Assembly: GCA_903823115.1 (NCBI GenBank)
Contig: CAIJRN010000009.1
Location: 18,753-82,752 of the forward strand
Length of the DNA stretch: 64,000 nucleotides
Source of the DNA: an uncultured cyanobacterium
GTDB taxonomy: Bacteria; Cyanobacteriota; Cyanobacteriia; PCC-6307; Cyanobiaceae
Direction of reading: 5' to 3'
Shown: piece after piece, positions 44,014-53,896 of the stretch
Layout of the letters: the number at the start of each line of letters is the position of its first letter
Position numbering within the stretch: the first letter of the stretch is position 1
The notes under the pieces: generated by a model
Databases searched by the model: none
What the model was told of the DNA's origin: nothing
Seen by the model: only the letters and a program-made list of their open reading frames with translations
Made by a program: the position numbers and the translations under genes

Positions 44014-45050
44014 GCCCGGTCGTCACACCTCTGCAGGCCACCGGCTTCCTGTTGGCCAGCTACGCGGTGATCGGCAACGATGCCCTGCAGACCCTGGGCC
44101 CGTTTCTGGCCGCCAACCGGGGCCGTGTACCCCGGTTCTGGCAGGCGCTGTTTCTGGCCGCCGTGCTGGTGGCGGTGTTGCTGCTGGGCTGGCTGCTTGG
44201 TGAGGGCGATCCAGCCTGGGGCCGGCTGGAGAGCTTTGCCCTGCCCGAGCGCTTCGGCTGGCCCGACCTGATCCCTGCCCTGGCGGTGCTGGCGCTCACC
44301 AAGTGGGGGGCGCCGGTGAGCACGTCCTTTCTGGTGCTCACGGCCTTCTCGCCGGCCAATCTGCCCGCCCTGCTGCTGCATTCACTGCTGGGTTACGCCA
44401 TCGCCCTGGTGCTGGGGATGGCGATCTACGCCCTGGTCCCGGCGGCGATCGTGGTCCTGGCCGCCATCGTCAACCCTGGTAACAGCTCAGGCCTTGGTCA
44501 GACGTCAACGGCAGGGCCGGCCCCAGCCGCAGAACAGGCTGACCCAGGCCACGAGATGGCTGGCCAGCGTTTCTGGTTGGTGATGCAGTGGGTCGCCACG
44601 GGCTGGCTCTGGAGCCAGTGGTTGATTCAGGATCTGGCCAACCTCTACATCTATCTGCCGCGACGGATCACAGGCCCGGAGCTGGCGGCCTCGCTGGCGG
44701 TGCTCTGTCTTGGGGTGTGCCTGCTGACGGCGGAGGGTGGTGGCCCGATTCAGCGTCTGTTCAGCAGCAAGAGTGGCAGCGAGGATCCCCGCGCCACGGC
44801 GCTCGTTTCAGCTCTCTACGGGCTGATCCTGTTCAGCCTCGGCCGTTGGAGCTCCCTGCCCCTGAGCACCACCTGGGTGTTCCTGGGTTTGCTGGCTGGC
44901 CGCGAGCTGGCTTTGGCCTGGCAGGGCCGTCGCTGTGGGGAGACACCATTGGCCGTCAGCCTCGGAACGGATCTGTTCAAGGCCGGTTTGGGCCTGGCGG
45001 TCAGCCTGGCGGTGGCCCTGATGGTGCCCTGGCTCAAGGCGATCCGCTGA
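44010..45050 (+). CDS. PiT-like phosphate permease family membrane protein
   Basis: A 346-residue polytopic membrane protein with about eight or nine hydrophobic segments. [12 protein letters not shown] (near 25-36) and [22 protein letters not shown] (near 93-114) match the two halves of the PiT permease signature (GANDxxNAVG and GxPVSTTH). Substrate by family would be phosphate or another inorganic anion, but this divergent member could carry something else. The second half contains a Gln/Glu/Gly-rich hydrophilic loop (about 155-185). It starts with a GTG that overlaps the cysS stop (GTGA). Confidence 0.7.
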   Translation: MSPVVTPLQATGFLLASYAVIGNDALQTLGPFLAANRGRVPRFWQALFLAAVLVAVLLLGWLLGEGDPAWGRLESFALPERFGWPDLIPALAVLALTKWGAPVSTSFLVLTAFSPANLPALLLHSLLGYAIALVLGMAIYALVPAAIVVLAAIVNPGNSSGLGQTSTAGPAPAAEQADPGHEMAGQRFWLVMQWVATGWLWSQWLIQDLANLYIYLPRRITGPELAASLAVLCLGVCLLTAEGGGPIQRLFSSKSGSEDPRATALVSALYGLILFSLGRWSSLPLSTTWVFLGLLAGRELALAWQGRRCGETPLAVSLGTDLFKAGLGLAVSLAVALMVPWLKAIR

Positions 45051-45080
45051 GGTCTCCGTCAGGCCGGCGGCGGCCCGCCG

Positions 45081-45320
45081 TCAGTCGTCCCCGGGGCCAG
45101 GGTCCTGCTTGTTCTTCATCATGACCTCGAGCTTGCGGATCCGCTCCAGGCTGGTCTGCCAGATGTCCAGGCGAAAGCTGGCCTCCTTGTCGCCGGCCTC
45201 AGCCTCGAGCCGGCAGCTTGCCAGCATGGCCTCCAGGTTCTCGCCCCGCTCAAAGGCATCCCAGAGCACGCGCTCCTGCCGCGCCCGCTCGATGAAGTTC
45301 CAGCGTTGCAACCAGAGCAT
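45081..45320 (-). CDS. Conserved small hypothetical protein
   Basis: A 79-residue acidic, mostly helical protein ([25 protein letters not shown], then [23 protein letters not shown]). I do not recognise the family. The ATG at 45320 gives a clean start; the longer frame overlaps the dxr start antisense and is rejected. It sits convergent with the PiT-like gene (30 bp). Confidence 0.6.
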   Translation of the reverse strand: MLWLQRWNFIERARQERVLWDAFERGENLEAMLASCRLEAEAGDKEASFRLDIWQTSLERIRKLEVMMKNKQDPGPGDD

Positions 45321-45456
45321 GGGGCCGATGCAAGTCACCCAGTTAAGCCTCCATGGCGGTGGGGTCAGGTCGCCAGCTCCAAGGTCCCAGCGCCAGGGCG
45401 CCAGTGCCGGGGCGCCGCTGACAATGGGAAACTGTTGCCCCAACCATGTCCTTCGG

Positions 45457-46716
45457 GTGCCCGCTGTGAAAGCCATCGCCGTGCTGGGGTCCACCGGCTC
45501 AATCGGCACCCAGACTCTGGAGATCGTCGAGGAGTTTCCGCAGCGCTTCCGGGTCGTGGCCCTCAGTGCCGGCCGCAACCTGGATCTGCTGATCGAGCAG
45601 ATCCGTCGCCATGCCCCCGAGGTGGTGGCCCTGGCCGACGCCGAGCTGGTGGCTGAACTGCGCCAACGGCTTCAGGCGCTGGAGCCGGCCCTGAGGCCCC
45701 AGCGGTTGCCTGAGCTGCTCGGGGGCAGCGAGGGCATTTGCGCCGCCGCCGCCTGGCCCACGGCCGATCTGGTGGTCACCGGCATCGTCGGTTGCGCCGG
45801 CCTGTTGCCCACCCTGGCGGCGATCCGGGCCGGCAAGGATCTGGCCCTGGCCAACAAGGAGACCCTGATCGCCGCCGGGCCGGTGGTGTTGCCCGAGCTG
45901 GCGAAGTCCGGCAGCCGGCTGTTGCCCGCCGATTCCGAGCATTCCGCCATTTTCCAGTGCCTGCAGGGCACCCCCTGGCCCGAGACGGCCCGGCTCTCCA
46001 CCGGCATGGCCCCTCCCGGGCTGCGGCGGATCCAGCTGACCGCCTCGGGCGGCGCCTTCCGCGACTGGAATCCGGCCGATCTGCATAAGGCCACGGTCGC
46101 CGACGCCACCAGCCATCCCAACTGGACCATGGGCCGCAAGATCACCGTCGATTCGGCCACCTTGATGAACAAGGGTCTGGAGGTGATCGAAGCCCACTAT
46201 CTGTTCGGCCTCGACTACGACCACATCGACATCGTCATCCATCCCCAGAGCATCATTCACTCGATGGTGGAGCTGGCCGATTCCTCGGTGCTGGCCCAGC
46301 TGGGCTGGCCCGACATGAAGCTGCCGATTCTCTGCTGCATGAGCTGGCCGGAGCGGATCGAAACCCCCTGGCGTCGCCTCGATCTCACTGAGTTGGGGAG
46401 CCTCACCTTCCGCCAACCCGACGCCGATCGCTATCCCTGTATGGATCTGGCCTATGCGGCGGGCCGGGCCGGAGGCACGATGCCGGCCGTGCTCAACGCT
46501 GCCAATGAACAGGCGGTGGCCCTCTTCCTGGAGGAACAGATCCATTTCCTCGACATTCCGAAGCTGATCGACGTGGTCTGCGATCGCCACCGGGTCGACC
46601 TCACGGCCAATCCCTCCCTGGACGACGTGCTCGCCATCGACGCCTGGTCCCGGCAGGCGCTGCGCGAAGCTGCAGCCCGGTTGCAGGCCAAGGCCCCGGC
46701 GGCGTTGCCGGCTTGA
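45457..46716 (+). CDS. dxr: 1-deoxy-D-xylulose 5-phosphate reductoisomerase
   Basis: Dxr catalyses the first committed step of the MEP isoprenoid pathway, which supplies carotenoids, phytol and quinone tails. The protein is about 419 residues. The NADPH loop GSTGSIGT is at 11-18. The substrate and metal residues lie in [12 protein letters not shown] and [23 protein letters not shown], and [11 protein letters not shown] is conserved. A GTG at 45457 ([11 protein letters not shown]) was chosen; a second GTG at 45466 (MKAIAVLG) is equally possible. It is followed by a 4-bp overlap with a 2Fe-2S gene. Confidence 0.95.
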   Translation: MPAVKAIAVLGSTGSIGTQTLEIVEEFPQRFRVVALSAGRNLDLLIEQIRRHAPEVVALADAELVAELRQRLQALEPALRPQRLPELLGGSEGICAAAAWPTADLVVTGIVGCAGLLPTLAAIRAGKDLALANKETLIAAGPVVLPELAKSGSRLLPADSEHSAIFQCLQGTPWPETARLSTGMAPPGLRRIQLTASGGAFRDWNPADLHKATVADATSHPNWTMGRKITVDSATLMNKGLEVIEAHYLFGLDYDHIDIVIHPQSIIHSMVELADSSVLAQLGWPDMKLPILCCMSWPERIETPWRRLDLTELGSLTFRQPDADRYPCMDLAYAAGRAGGTMPAVLNAANEQAVALFLEEQIHFLDIPKLIDVVCDRHRVDLTANPSLDDVLAIDAWSRQALREAAARLQAKAPAALPA

Positions 46717-47120
46717 GCAGTCCGCCGCTGGAGCCAGCGCAGACTCTGGTCAGTCACCACCTGTTGCTCTGTGCCACGCCCAGCAAGGCCCTCTGCTGCC
46801 CCGATCCCGCCGTGGGTCTGGCGAGCTGGAACGTGCTCAAACGGTTGGTGCGCGAGCTTGGGTTGGAGGATCCAGGGCGCCCTGCAGGGGTGGTCTGGCG
46901 CACCAAGGCCGATTGCCTCAGGGTCTGCGGCGGTGGCCCGATCCTGTTGATCTGGCCCGAGGGCATCACCTATGGCGGCGTCACTCCTGAGCGGATCGAG
47001 CGGATCCTGCTTGAGCACGTGATCGGCGGGCAGCCCGTGAGCGAGTGGATCGTGCAGCGCTCGGCTTTCAGCGGCCAGTTCCCCGAACCACAGCCAGCGA
47101 ACCAACCGCTCCAAGCCTGA
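46713..47120 (+). CDS. Thioredoxin-like [2Fe-2S] ferredoxin
   Basis: A 135-residue protein with the cysteine pattern of the thioredoxin-like 2Fe-2S ferredoxin family: [13 protein letters not shown] near 18-29, and [21 protein letters not shown] near 65-85 with two further cysteines. Its likely role is electron transfer. The start is a TTG that overlaps the dxr stop (TTGA), so translation is coupled. Dxr itself uses NADPH, so co-expression may serve the downstream 4Fe-4S enzymes of the same pathway; this is inference. Confidence 0.8.
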   Translation: MSSPPLEPAQTLVSHHLLLCATPSKALCCPDPAVGLASWNVLKRLVRELGLEDPGRPAGVVWRTKADCLRVCGGGPILLIWPEGITYGGVTPERIERILLEHVIGGQPVSEWIVQRSAFSGQFPEPQPANQPLQA

Positions 47121-47134
47121 GCCTGATCACCCAT

Positions 47135-47172
47135 CAGGCTCCGCGACGTTCACTGGAGCGTCGCGGAGCCTG
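47135..47172. terminator. 14-bp perfect hairpin after the dxr operon
   Basis: A perfect 14-bp inverted repeat with a 10-base loop lies 14 bp after the stop of the ferredoxin gene. The arms begin CAGGCTCC and close with GGAGCCTG. There is no T run, so it may act as a Rho-independent-like terminator or an mRNA-stabilising end. The rest of the gap to the hydrolase gene (to 47431) holds no supported gene. Confidence 0.7.
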
Positions 47173-47431
47173 TTCAACACAGCCCGTTCAGAGCCAGGCA
47201 CAGGCGTGAGATTGGCCCCACGCAGTCATCTGGGTCATCTGAATGCGACCAGTCCAGGCTGAGCGGCTGGCAGATCCCGGGGCCTGTGCTCCATCACTCC
47301 CCGTTCAGCTCACCGCTGAGAAAGCCTCAGTCCATCAGGTTGCGTTGCCCCAGGCCGGTTCCCAGCCTGACGTCCATCTGTTCGCCCTCACAGGTTTGCT
47401 CCCGGCGGCGGGCAACCCAGCACAGCCGTGC

Positions 47432-48523
47432 TCACCCTCTCTGCCTGAGCCAATCGGCCGTCTGCCGATCGGCCCAGCTGGCCGCACACCCATCCTGTTT
47501 GCGGCTGTGGAAGCCGTTGTGGCCGCCGTGTGCTGTGATCAATGTGTCGAGCCAGGGGCAGTCGTGGGCGCTGGCCGCCGCCGCCAGCTGCTGGGTGGCC
47601 GTCACCGGCACCCAGGGATCGTCGGCGGCGTGGATCAGCAGGATCGGGGGCATGGCGGCCCCGGCCCCGACCATCTCCAGCAGTGGCTGCAGCGGACTGG
47701 CGGCCTCGTAGTAGGCCTCGACAGAAGCAAAACCCCAGCGCGGCGCCGTGATGCTCGCATCGAAGGCCCGCAGGGTCCGCACCCGGGCCGCCCCGCTCAG
47801 GGCGCTGCGCTCCTCCGGCAGGACGCCCCGGGGATCGGCCAGGGTCAGTTGTCGCAGCCGCCGCAGCACCCAGCGTCGATAGATGCGATTGCGCGGTCGA
47901 TCGAACTGTTCGCTGCAGCGGATCAGATCGAGGGGACTGCTGACGCAGACCAGAGCGTCGAGCGGCGGCGCTGCCTCGCTCCCCGCCAGAAGCCCATTGA
48001 GCAGCATCGTGCCGCCCAGGGAAAGGCCGACGCCGAACAGGGGAACGGTTCGCCCCCCGGTTGAACCGGCCTCGGCCGCCAGCTGATCGGCCAGCTGGCG
48101 CGCCCGGCTCAGGGCCGGCAGCAGATCGCGGTTGCAGAGGGCCGCATAGGTGCCGGAGGCCAGGGGACGACCGGCCCCGGCACCGCGCATGTTGAGGCGC
48201 AGCACAGCAAAACCGGCCCCGACCAGATGGTCGGCCAGGCGGCGGACGCCCAGGCCCTCACTGCAGCCACCCAGGCCGTGGAGGATCACAACCAGACCCT
48301 CAAGACGTTGCCCTGGAGGGCAGGCATACCGGGCCAGCAGCGCCTCACCGCCGCCGAGGTCGATGGTCTTCGGCGAGGAACGATCCTCAGGCAGATGCTG
48401 GGGACGGATGGTGTCCCTCAACGTCTGCAGATCGGGGCCCAACCAGGGCAGGCGCTGCCGGGCGAGGGGGGGAGGCAGATGGGGGAGTTGGTCGCTCAAC
48501 AGCAGGACGTCGGGGCTGGGCAT
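47432..48523 (-). CDS. Alpha/beta hydrolase, YheT-like
   Basis: A 363-residue hydrolase of the YheT / UPF0017 group. The start resembles the family (PWLGPDLQTLRDTIRP). VVILHGLGGCSEGLGVRRLADHLVGAGFAVLRLNMRGAG precedes the nucleophile elbow GLSLGG near residue 170, and LLIHAADDPWVP carries the Asp. HGGHNGF near the end is the His. The natural substrate is unknown; family members are esterases. It ends 32 bp before the stop of pntB on the same strand. Confidence 0.87.
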   Translation of the reverse strand: MPSPDVLLLSDQLPHLPPPLARQRLPWLGPDLQTLRDTIRPQHLPEDRSSPKTIDLGGGEALLARYACPPGQRLEGLVVILHGLGGCSEGLGVRRLADHLVGAGFAVLRLNMRGAGAGRPLASGTYAALCNRDLLPALSRARQLADQLAAEAGSTGGRTVPLFGVGLSLGGTMLLNGLLAGSEAAPPLDALVCVSSPLDLIRCSEQFDRPRNRIYRRWVLRRLRQLTLADPRGVLPEERSALSGAARVRTLRAFDASITAPRWGFASVEAYYEAASPLQPLLEMVGAGAAMPPILLIHAADDPWVPVTATQQLAAAASAHDCPWLDTLITAHGGHNGFHSRKQDGCAASWADRQTADWLRQRG

Positions 48524-48554
48524 TCACTGCTGATCCTGGTCGGCCTCCGGTCCC

Positions 48555-50024
48555 TCAGACCGCCACTTTCTGCTTGTCTTTCTCCTTCTTGGCCACCACC
48601 TTGCCGACGCCCATGCTGCGCAGTTCGCTCAGCAGGCCGTTGAGCACGGCCTTGGCATCACCGAACACCATGGCGGTCTGGGGCAGCTCGAACAGGGCAT
48701 TGGCGATGCCGGCGTAGCCCGCTCCCAGGCTGCGCTTGACCACGAACACCTGGCGGGCCTGATCCACCTCCAGGACGGGCATGCCGTAGAGGGGGCTGGT
48801 GGGATCGCTCTTGGCGTCGGGGTTGACCACATCGTTGGCCCCCAGCACGATCACCACATCGGTGCGGGGGAACTCGGGGTTGATCATGTCCATCTCAATC
48901 AGTTGCTCGTAGGGCACATCCGCCTCGGCCAGCAGCACATTCATGTGACCGGGCATGCGGCCGGCCACCGGGTGAATGGCATAGCTCACGTCCACACCAT
49001 GGGCTTCGAGCAGCTTGGAGAGTTCGCGCAGGGCGTGCTGGGCCTGGGCCACCGCCAGGCCATAGCCAGGTACGAACACCACCCGTTCCGCCTGCTCCAG
49101 GGCCATGGCGCACTCCTCGGGGCTGCAGCTGGTGATGCGGGTGTAGCCCGCCTCACTGCCACCACCACCCACAGCACCGCCGCCGCTGGCTCCAAGAGCG
49201 CCACCGAAGAGCACGCTCAGCAGCGAGCGATTCATCGCCGTGCACATCACCTGGGTGAGGATCAGGCCGGCCGAACCCACCATGGCGCCGGCGACGATCA
49301 GCAGCTGGCTGCCGACCACGAAACCCGCGGCCGCAGCGGCCACGCCCGAATAGGAGTTGAGCAGCGAAATCACCACCGGCATGTCGGCACCGCCGATCGG
49401 CAGGGTGACCCCGACTCCCAGCAGGCTGGAGCCGATCACCAGCAGCCACAGGGGCAGCCCCGTGGGATCGCCGGGCAGAAGTACGGCCCCGACCAGGGAG
49501 AGCACGGCCAGGGCGATGTTGACGACATGGCGCACCGAGCTCTGGGTCCAGGACGGGGTCTCCAGCCAGCCCTGCAGCTTGGCCATGGCCACGATCGAGC
49601 CCGTGAAGGTGATGGAGCCGACAAACACCGAAATCGCGATCGATACCAGGGCCACCATGTCGGCGGCGGCGGAATCGAACAGGGCCACACCCACGGCCAC
49701 CAGCAACGAGGCCAGACCGCCGCAACCGTTGAACAGGGCCACCACTTCGGGCATGGCGGTCATCGGCACCCGGCGTGCCGTCACCAGACCGGCCAGGCCA
49801 CCGGCGGCACTGCCGGCAGCAATCCACAGCCACGCCATCGGGCCAGGCTGGATCTCGATCAGCAGGCCGATCACCGCCAGGCCCATCGCCACCGCGGCGA
49901 GCTGGTTGGCACCCCGGGCTGAGCGCACCTTGGAGAGGCCCTTGATTCCCAGCGCCAGCAGCAGCACCGCCACCAGATCGATGGCATCGGACAGCAGATC
50001 CATGGACAGAAAGGGGCTGGTCAT
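48555..50024 (-). CDS. pntB: NAD(P) transhydrogenase subunit beta
   Basis: PntB is the NADP(H)-binding and membrane subunit of proton-translocating transhydrogenase, which uses the proton motive force to make NADPH from NADH. About eight or nine membrane segments occupy residues 1-270. The soluble dIII domain follows (about 300-489), with VPGYGLAVAQAQ, GRMPGHMNVLLAEA, VIVLGANDVVNP and VFVVKRSLGAGYAGIAN typical. The 489-residue length is normal. The gene order is pntA1-pntA2-pntB with tight overlaps. Confidence 0.96.
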   Translation of the reverse strand: MTSPFLSMDLLSDAIDLVAVLLLALGIKGLSKVRSARGANQLAAVAMGLAVIGLLIEIQPGPMAWLWIAAGSAAGGLAGLVTARRVPMTAMPEVVALFNGCGGLASLLVAVGVALFDSAAADMVALVSIAISVFVGSITFTGSIVAMAKLQGWLETPSWTQSSVRHVVNIALAVLSLVGAVLLPGDPTGLPLWLLVIGSSLLGVGVTLPIGGADMPVVISLLNSYSGVAAAAAGFVVGSQLLIVAGAMVGSAGLILTQVMCTAMNRSLLSVLFGGALGASGGGAVGGGGSEAGYTRITSCSPEECAMALEQAERVVFVPGYGLAVAQAQHALRELSKLLEAHGVDVSYAIHPVAGRMPGHMNVLLAEADVPYEQLIEMDMINPEFPRTDVVIVLGANDVVNPDAKSDPTSPLYGMPVLEVDQARQVFVVKRSLGAGYAGIANALFELPQTAMVFGDAKAVLNGLLSELRSMGVGKVVAKKEKDKQKVAV

Positions 50025-50314
50025 CAGGTGTCTCCTTTGCGGCGGAACATGGCGAGCATGCGGTCGGTGATCAGGAAGCCACCGACGACGTTGTAAAGCG
50101 CGAAGCCCAGGGACAGGGCCGCGATCAGCAGCAGGGCCTGGTTGTCCCCGGCTTTCTGAATCAGGGTGAGCGAAGCCAGCACCGTGATGCCGCTGATCGC
50201 ATTGGCCCCCGACATCAGCGGGGTGTGCAGGGTGGGGGGCACCTTGCCGATCAGTTCAAGGCCAAGGAGGCTGCCGAGCAGCAACACCCAGAGGGCCTGG
50301 GAAAGAACACTCAT
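50024..50314 (-). CDS. pntA2: NAD(P) transhydrogenase subunit alpha part 2
   Basis: A 96-residue membrane part of the alpha subunit, with about three hydrophobic segments (LWVLLLGSLLGLELIGKVPPTLHTPLMSGANAISGI is typical). In this lineage the alpha subunit is split, the NAD(H)-binding part being a separate gene. It overlaps pntB by one base and pntA1 by four, so the three are co-translated. Confidence 0.94.
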   Translation of the reverse strand: MSVLSQALWVLLLGSLLGLELIGKVPPTLHTPLMSGANAISGITVLASLTLIQKAGDNQALLLIAALSLGFALYNVVGGFLITDRMLAMFRRKGDT

Positions 50315-51453
50315 CGCGAAATTCCGTTGGGATAGACGACATCGTCACGGCGGCAGAGGCCGCCATGGGTGAGGAGGCAACCCTCGAGGATCGGGTCCTG
50401 AGGATCAAGCTGCAGGGCGCCATCGCCGAGCACATGCTCAATCAGGGCCGCCACATTGCGGGCGTAGAGGGCGCTGGCGTGGTTGGGCACGCTGCTGGGC
50501 AGGGCATCGGCGCCGATCAGCAGCACGCCCTTGCGCTCCACCGTCTCGCCGGCGACCGTGCCGAAGCAGTTGCCCCCCTGGGCCACCGCCAGGTCCACCA
50601 CCACCGAGCCGGGTCGCATGCCGTCGAGCATGGCTTCGCTGATCAGGCGAGGGGCCACCCGACCCGGCACCAGGGCGGTGCAGATGACCATGTCGGCCAG
50701 GGCCAGTTGCTCGGTGAGTTGCTGGCGCTGCGCCTCAAGAAAGGCCTCGCTGGCCTGGTTGGCATAGCCGCCCTGCTCGGCCGGTTTTTCCTCGATCTCG
50801 GGCGGGTCGATGAAGCGACCACCCAGGGATTCCACCTGTTCCTTGACGGCGGGCCGGACGTCGGAGACGTAGACCACCCCGCCCAGTCGCTTGGCCGTGG
50901 CGACGGCCTGCAGCCCGGCCACGCCCGCCCCCAGCACCAGCACCCTGGAGGGCTGGATCGTGCCGGCAGCCGTCATCAGCATCGGCACGTAGCGATCGAG
51001 GGCCGCCGCCGCCAGCAGCACCGCCTTGTAGCCGGCGATGTTGGCCTGGGACGAAAGCACATCCATCGTCTGGGCCCGGCTGATGCGGGGCAACAGTTCC
51101 AGGGCGATGGCGGAGGTCTGGCGCAGGTTGAGCGTTTCGGTCAGATCGCTGGCGCCATAGGGGGCCAGCAGGCCCACCAGCAAGGAACCCGGTCGCAGCC
51201 GGTTCAGGGTTTCCGTGGGTGGTGGATTCACGCACAGGACGCCATCGGCCTCGTTCCAGGGCAGCTCCTCAGCCGGCCGCATCTCGGCGCCGACAGCGGC
51301 GAAGTCGTCGTCAAGGAATCCGGCCGCCAGGCCGGCGCCACACTCCACCTTGAGGGACACGCCCTTGTTCATCAGCCTTTTCACCGTTTCCGGTGTGGCG
51401 GCAACCCGCTTCTCTCCGGGAGAAAGCTCCCGGGGTACCAGCATCGTCAGCAA
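50311..51453 (-). CDS. pntA1: NAD(P) transhydrogenase subunit alpha part 1
   Basis: The 380-residue NAD(H)-binding soluble domain of transhydrogenase. VPRELSPGEKRVAATPETVKRL starts the alanine-dehydrogenase/PNT N-terminal domain. RISRAQTMDVLSSQANIAGYKAV precedes the Rossmann fold VLVLGAGVAGLQAVATAKRLG at about 170-190, and MVICTALVPGRVAPRLI follows. It is the first gene of the three-gene operon. Confidence 0.96.
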   Translation of the reverse strand: MLTMLVPRELSPGEKRVAATPETVKRLMNKGVSLKVECGAGLAAGFLDDDFAAVGAEMRPAEELPWNEADGVLCVNPPPTETLNRLRPGSLLVGLLAPYGASDLTETLNLRQTSAIALELLPRISRAQTMDVLSSQANIAGYKAVLLAAAALDRYVPMLMTAAGTIQPSRVLVLGAGVAGLQAVATAKRLGGVVYVSDVRPAVKEQVESLGGRFIDPPEIEEKPAEQGGYANQASEAFLEAQRQQLTEQLALADMVICTALVPGRVAPRLISEAMLDGMRPGSVVVDLAVAQGGNCFGTVAGETVERKGVLLIGADALPSSVPNHASALYARNVAALIEHVLGDGALQLDPQDPILEGCLLTHGGLCRRDDVVYPNGISR

Positions 51454-52012
51454 CGGCCTTCATCCGCAGACTGCCTCCATTAGAAGAAGCCGAGCTGGTC
51501 AAACAGGCTCAAGCGCCGCGTATGTGCTGACTCGCCCACCTGCGCCAGGGGTCCGGATCCGAAGGGGCCGCCCTGGCAAGGCGCAGATTTTCTGAAGCGA
51601 TCCGGATCACTGGCGATCGCTGGCCAGCGATGAGGCTTCTCCGATCTCTGTTGATCGATGGCCCTCTCCGCCCTGAAGGTCCCGACGGCCTCTGCCATAG
51701 CCACCATGGCGTGGGGTGGCGCGCGAAGAGGTGGAGCACAATCTCTCAGCCCACGGCAGTGACTGGTGTGAGCACCTGGCGGAGCGCATCGATGCGATCT
51801 CGGTCGACCCTCCTGCCAGACCGGGATGCCGGATCTGCCCCAGCAGGGCTGGCAGCGGCGCCATCTGGACGGGGAGTTCAAGCTCTCGGCCGAACCGGAG
51901 GAAGTGAAACACCTGTTGGTCAATCACGCCGAGGCTGTGGGCTGAGCGCCGAGCGAAGGGTGATGTCAGCCTCTGCTCTGAACCCCAGCCATTGGCAACG
52001 CCGGCGGCAGCT
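51454..52012. other. Intergenic region with one dubious small frame
   Basis: About 560 bp between pntA1 and a small gene on the minus strand. One ATG frame at 51826-51945 (+) would encode 39 residues (MPDLPQQGWQRRHLDGEFK at the start), with protein-like composition but no recognised match. I see no other gene or RNA. It should include the promoter of the pnt operon. Confidence 0.35.
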
Positions 52013-52180
52013 TCAGAACAGGGGCTCCAGTTCCTGCTCCAGACAATCGGCCTGGGACAGGTCACCGAGCTGCCGCAGCAGGCGCATCCTCAGGATCATC
52101 GGGTCAATGTCACAGTCCTGGTGCCAGCAGCGCTCCAGATGGCAGCGCGGCTCGGGGATCGGGTCATGGATGCGGGCCAT
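52013..52180 (-). CDS. Small hypothetical protein, 55 residues
   Basis: A clean ATG frame on the minus strand encodes MARIHDPIPEPRCHLERCWH at the start, followed by an acidic middle with QDCDIDP and a helical end QADCLEQELEPLF. Cys and His in the first half (RCHLERCWHQDC) could bind metal. The family is not recognised. The neighbouring SF2 helicase gene is divergent, with about 60 bp between starts, so a shared promoter region is likely. Confidence 0.5.
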   Translation of the reverse strand: MARIHDPIPEPRCHLERCWHQDCDIDPMILRMRLLRQLGDLSQADCLEQELEPLF

Positions 52181-52242
52181 GGCGGTGGCGGGGCCGGGGT
52201 CCTGGAGAGGGGTATGGCCGGAAGTTAGAGAAAGCGGCGACG

Positions 52243-53784
52243 ATGCGAATGAGGGTTCGTACTCAACCTGAAGCCACCGTCACCTCCCAGCTGGCCAGCC
52301 CCCAGAATCTGGCCATGCCGATGCCGTCGTTCGACCTGGGGGGCAGGGGTGTCTCCCAAAGCCCATCGCCGCTGCCGCGGCTGCAACCCCGGGACTGGCA
52401 GAGCCATCTGATTCAGCTGTTGCGGGCTCGCCTGGTGGCCGCCGGCCCCGCCGGCCAGGACGTGCTGATCCATGCGGGGCCCGGAGCAGGCAAAACCCTT
52501 GGCGCCCTGCTGGGCTTCCAGCGGCTGCAGGGCGAAGGACGACTGGATCGCTTTGTGGTGTTCTGCCACCGCACCTCGATCGCCCGTCAATGGCTGGTGG
52601 CCGGGGCCCGTCTGGGCCTGAGGATGGGGGAGTGGCAGGGGAGCTGGGAGTCCGAGGGCCAGCTGGATGGATTGCTGCTCAGCTATCAGGCGGCGGCACG
52701 CCATCGCCAGCTGCTGGAGCGGGATTTTCTGCCCGCCCTGGCCCCGTTGCGGTGGCTGGCGATCGCCGATGAGGTCCATCATCTGGGCCTGGATCCGGAA
52801 GAACCCGAGGCGACGGCCTGGGGCCATGCCTTCTCGATCCTGAGCACGGGGGCCAGGCTGCGCCTGGGGCTTTCGGGCACCCCGTTCCGGGCGGACAACC
52901 TTGCCTTCTGTGCGGCCCGGCGCCTGCGGGTGGAAGAAAACGGCATCGTGGCCGAGCGGATCGTGCCCGATCTCTGCGTCGAACCCCGGCGCCTGATCAT
53001 GGCCGGCGATGTGCGGCCCCTGGAGTTTCGCTTTCAGGATGGCTGGGTGGAGCATGGCCGCAAAGGTCAGGCGGGCCAGCGGGAGGCTTCACCGGTTTCC
53101 AGCGAGCAGCGCGAGAGCTGGCGGGCCCGCAATCTGCGCCGGGCGATCTGCCTTGGGGATGGGGGCGGCATTGCCCTGCGGCTGCTGCTCCAGGCCCGGC
53201 GGCGGTTGGAGCGGGTGCGGCTGGAGCACGCAGGCGCCGGCGGACTGGTGATTGCCCGTGACATCGAGCACGCCGGCAAGATCGCCCGGTTGCTGGAGGG
53301 CGAAGGCGATCGCGTGCATCTGGTCCATTCCCAGGATCCGGAGGCAGCCGGCCGGCTGGTGGCTTTCCAGGCCGGCGAAGCCGACTGGCTGGTGAGCATC
53401 GATATGTGTGCGGAGGGTTTTGACGCGCCGAGGCTGCGGGTGGTGGCGTACCTCACCACCGTGGTGACGCGCAGTCGCTTCATCCAGGCGATCACCCGAG
53501 CCGTTCGCATGGATGGCGAACGGGCCGAATGTGAGGCGATTCCGCGCCATCCCTCCTACGTTTTTGCACCGGCTGATCCGCTCTTGATCAGCCATGCCCG
53601 CACCTGGTCGCTGAGCGAGCCCTATGTGATCCGCGCTCCGGCAGCGGTCGGATCCCCGTCCGATGGCCTCGGCTCAGCTGTCCCCGATGGGCGATCTCCC
53701 CTGCAGGCACTGGCTGACGATGCCGGTGCCGTGATCCGGATCAACGGGCCCCAGCTGCCCAATTTCGTCGAGCGCGCAGGTTAG
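52243..53784 (+). CDS. SF2 DEAD/DEAH-type helicase or translocase
   Basis: A 513-residue SF2 ATPase. Motif I GPGAGKT at 79-85, motif II DEVH at 176-179, motif III SGTP at 211-214 and motif VI QAITRAVRM near 418-426 are all visible. The two RecA lobes are complete, with a region of lower similarity around residues 280-300. It resembles the DNA-translocase type of type III restriction or UvrB/RecG-like enzymes (short, no extra domains) more than RNA helicases. No nuclease or methylase is next to it, so a defence role is not supported. The start ATG at 52243 is a guess; a Met further in (about residue 25) is possible. Confidence 0.82.
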   Translation: MRMRVRTQPEATVTSQLASPQNLAMPMPSFDLGGRGVSQSPSPLPRLQPRDWQSHLIQLLRARLVAAGPAGQDVLIHAGPGAGKTLGALLGFQRLQGEGRLDRFVVFCHRTSIARQWLVAGARLGLRMGEWQGSWESEGQLDGLLLSYQAAARHRQLLERDFLPALAPLRWLAIADEVHHLGLDPEEPEATAWGHAFSILSTGARLRLGLSGTPFRADNLAFCAARRLRVEENGIVAERIVPDLCVEPRRLIMAGDVRPLEFRFQDGWVEHGRKGQAGQREASPVSSEQRESWRARNLRRAICLGDGGGIALRLLLQARRRLERVRLEHAGAGGLVIARDIEHAGKIARLLEGEGDRVHLVHSQDPEAAGRLVAFQAGEADWLVSIDMCAEGFDAPRLRVVAYLTTVVTRSRFIQAITRAVRMDGERAECEAIPRHPSYVFAPADPLLISHARTWSLSEPYVIRAPAAVGSPSDGLGSAVPDGRSPLQALADDAGAVIRINGPQLPNFVERAG

Positions 53785-53896
53785 ATAGCCGAACGCTTCG
53801 ACCGCGACCGAGGCCCTGGCGATGTGCGACGTTGTGTCAACCAACACCGCCGGCTGGGCCAACAGCCGCCAACGTGAACCAAGCCGGAGCAAGGTC

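Noticed and set aside
49436..49922. Plus-strand frames opposite pntB
   Set aside because: Shadows of a certain membrane-protein gene.
52243..53784. Restriction or defence island around the SF2 helicase
   Set aside because: No methylase, nuclease, toxin or integrase is adjacent; only small unknown proteins are present, so a defence role was not called.
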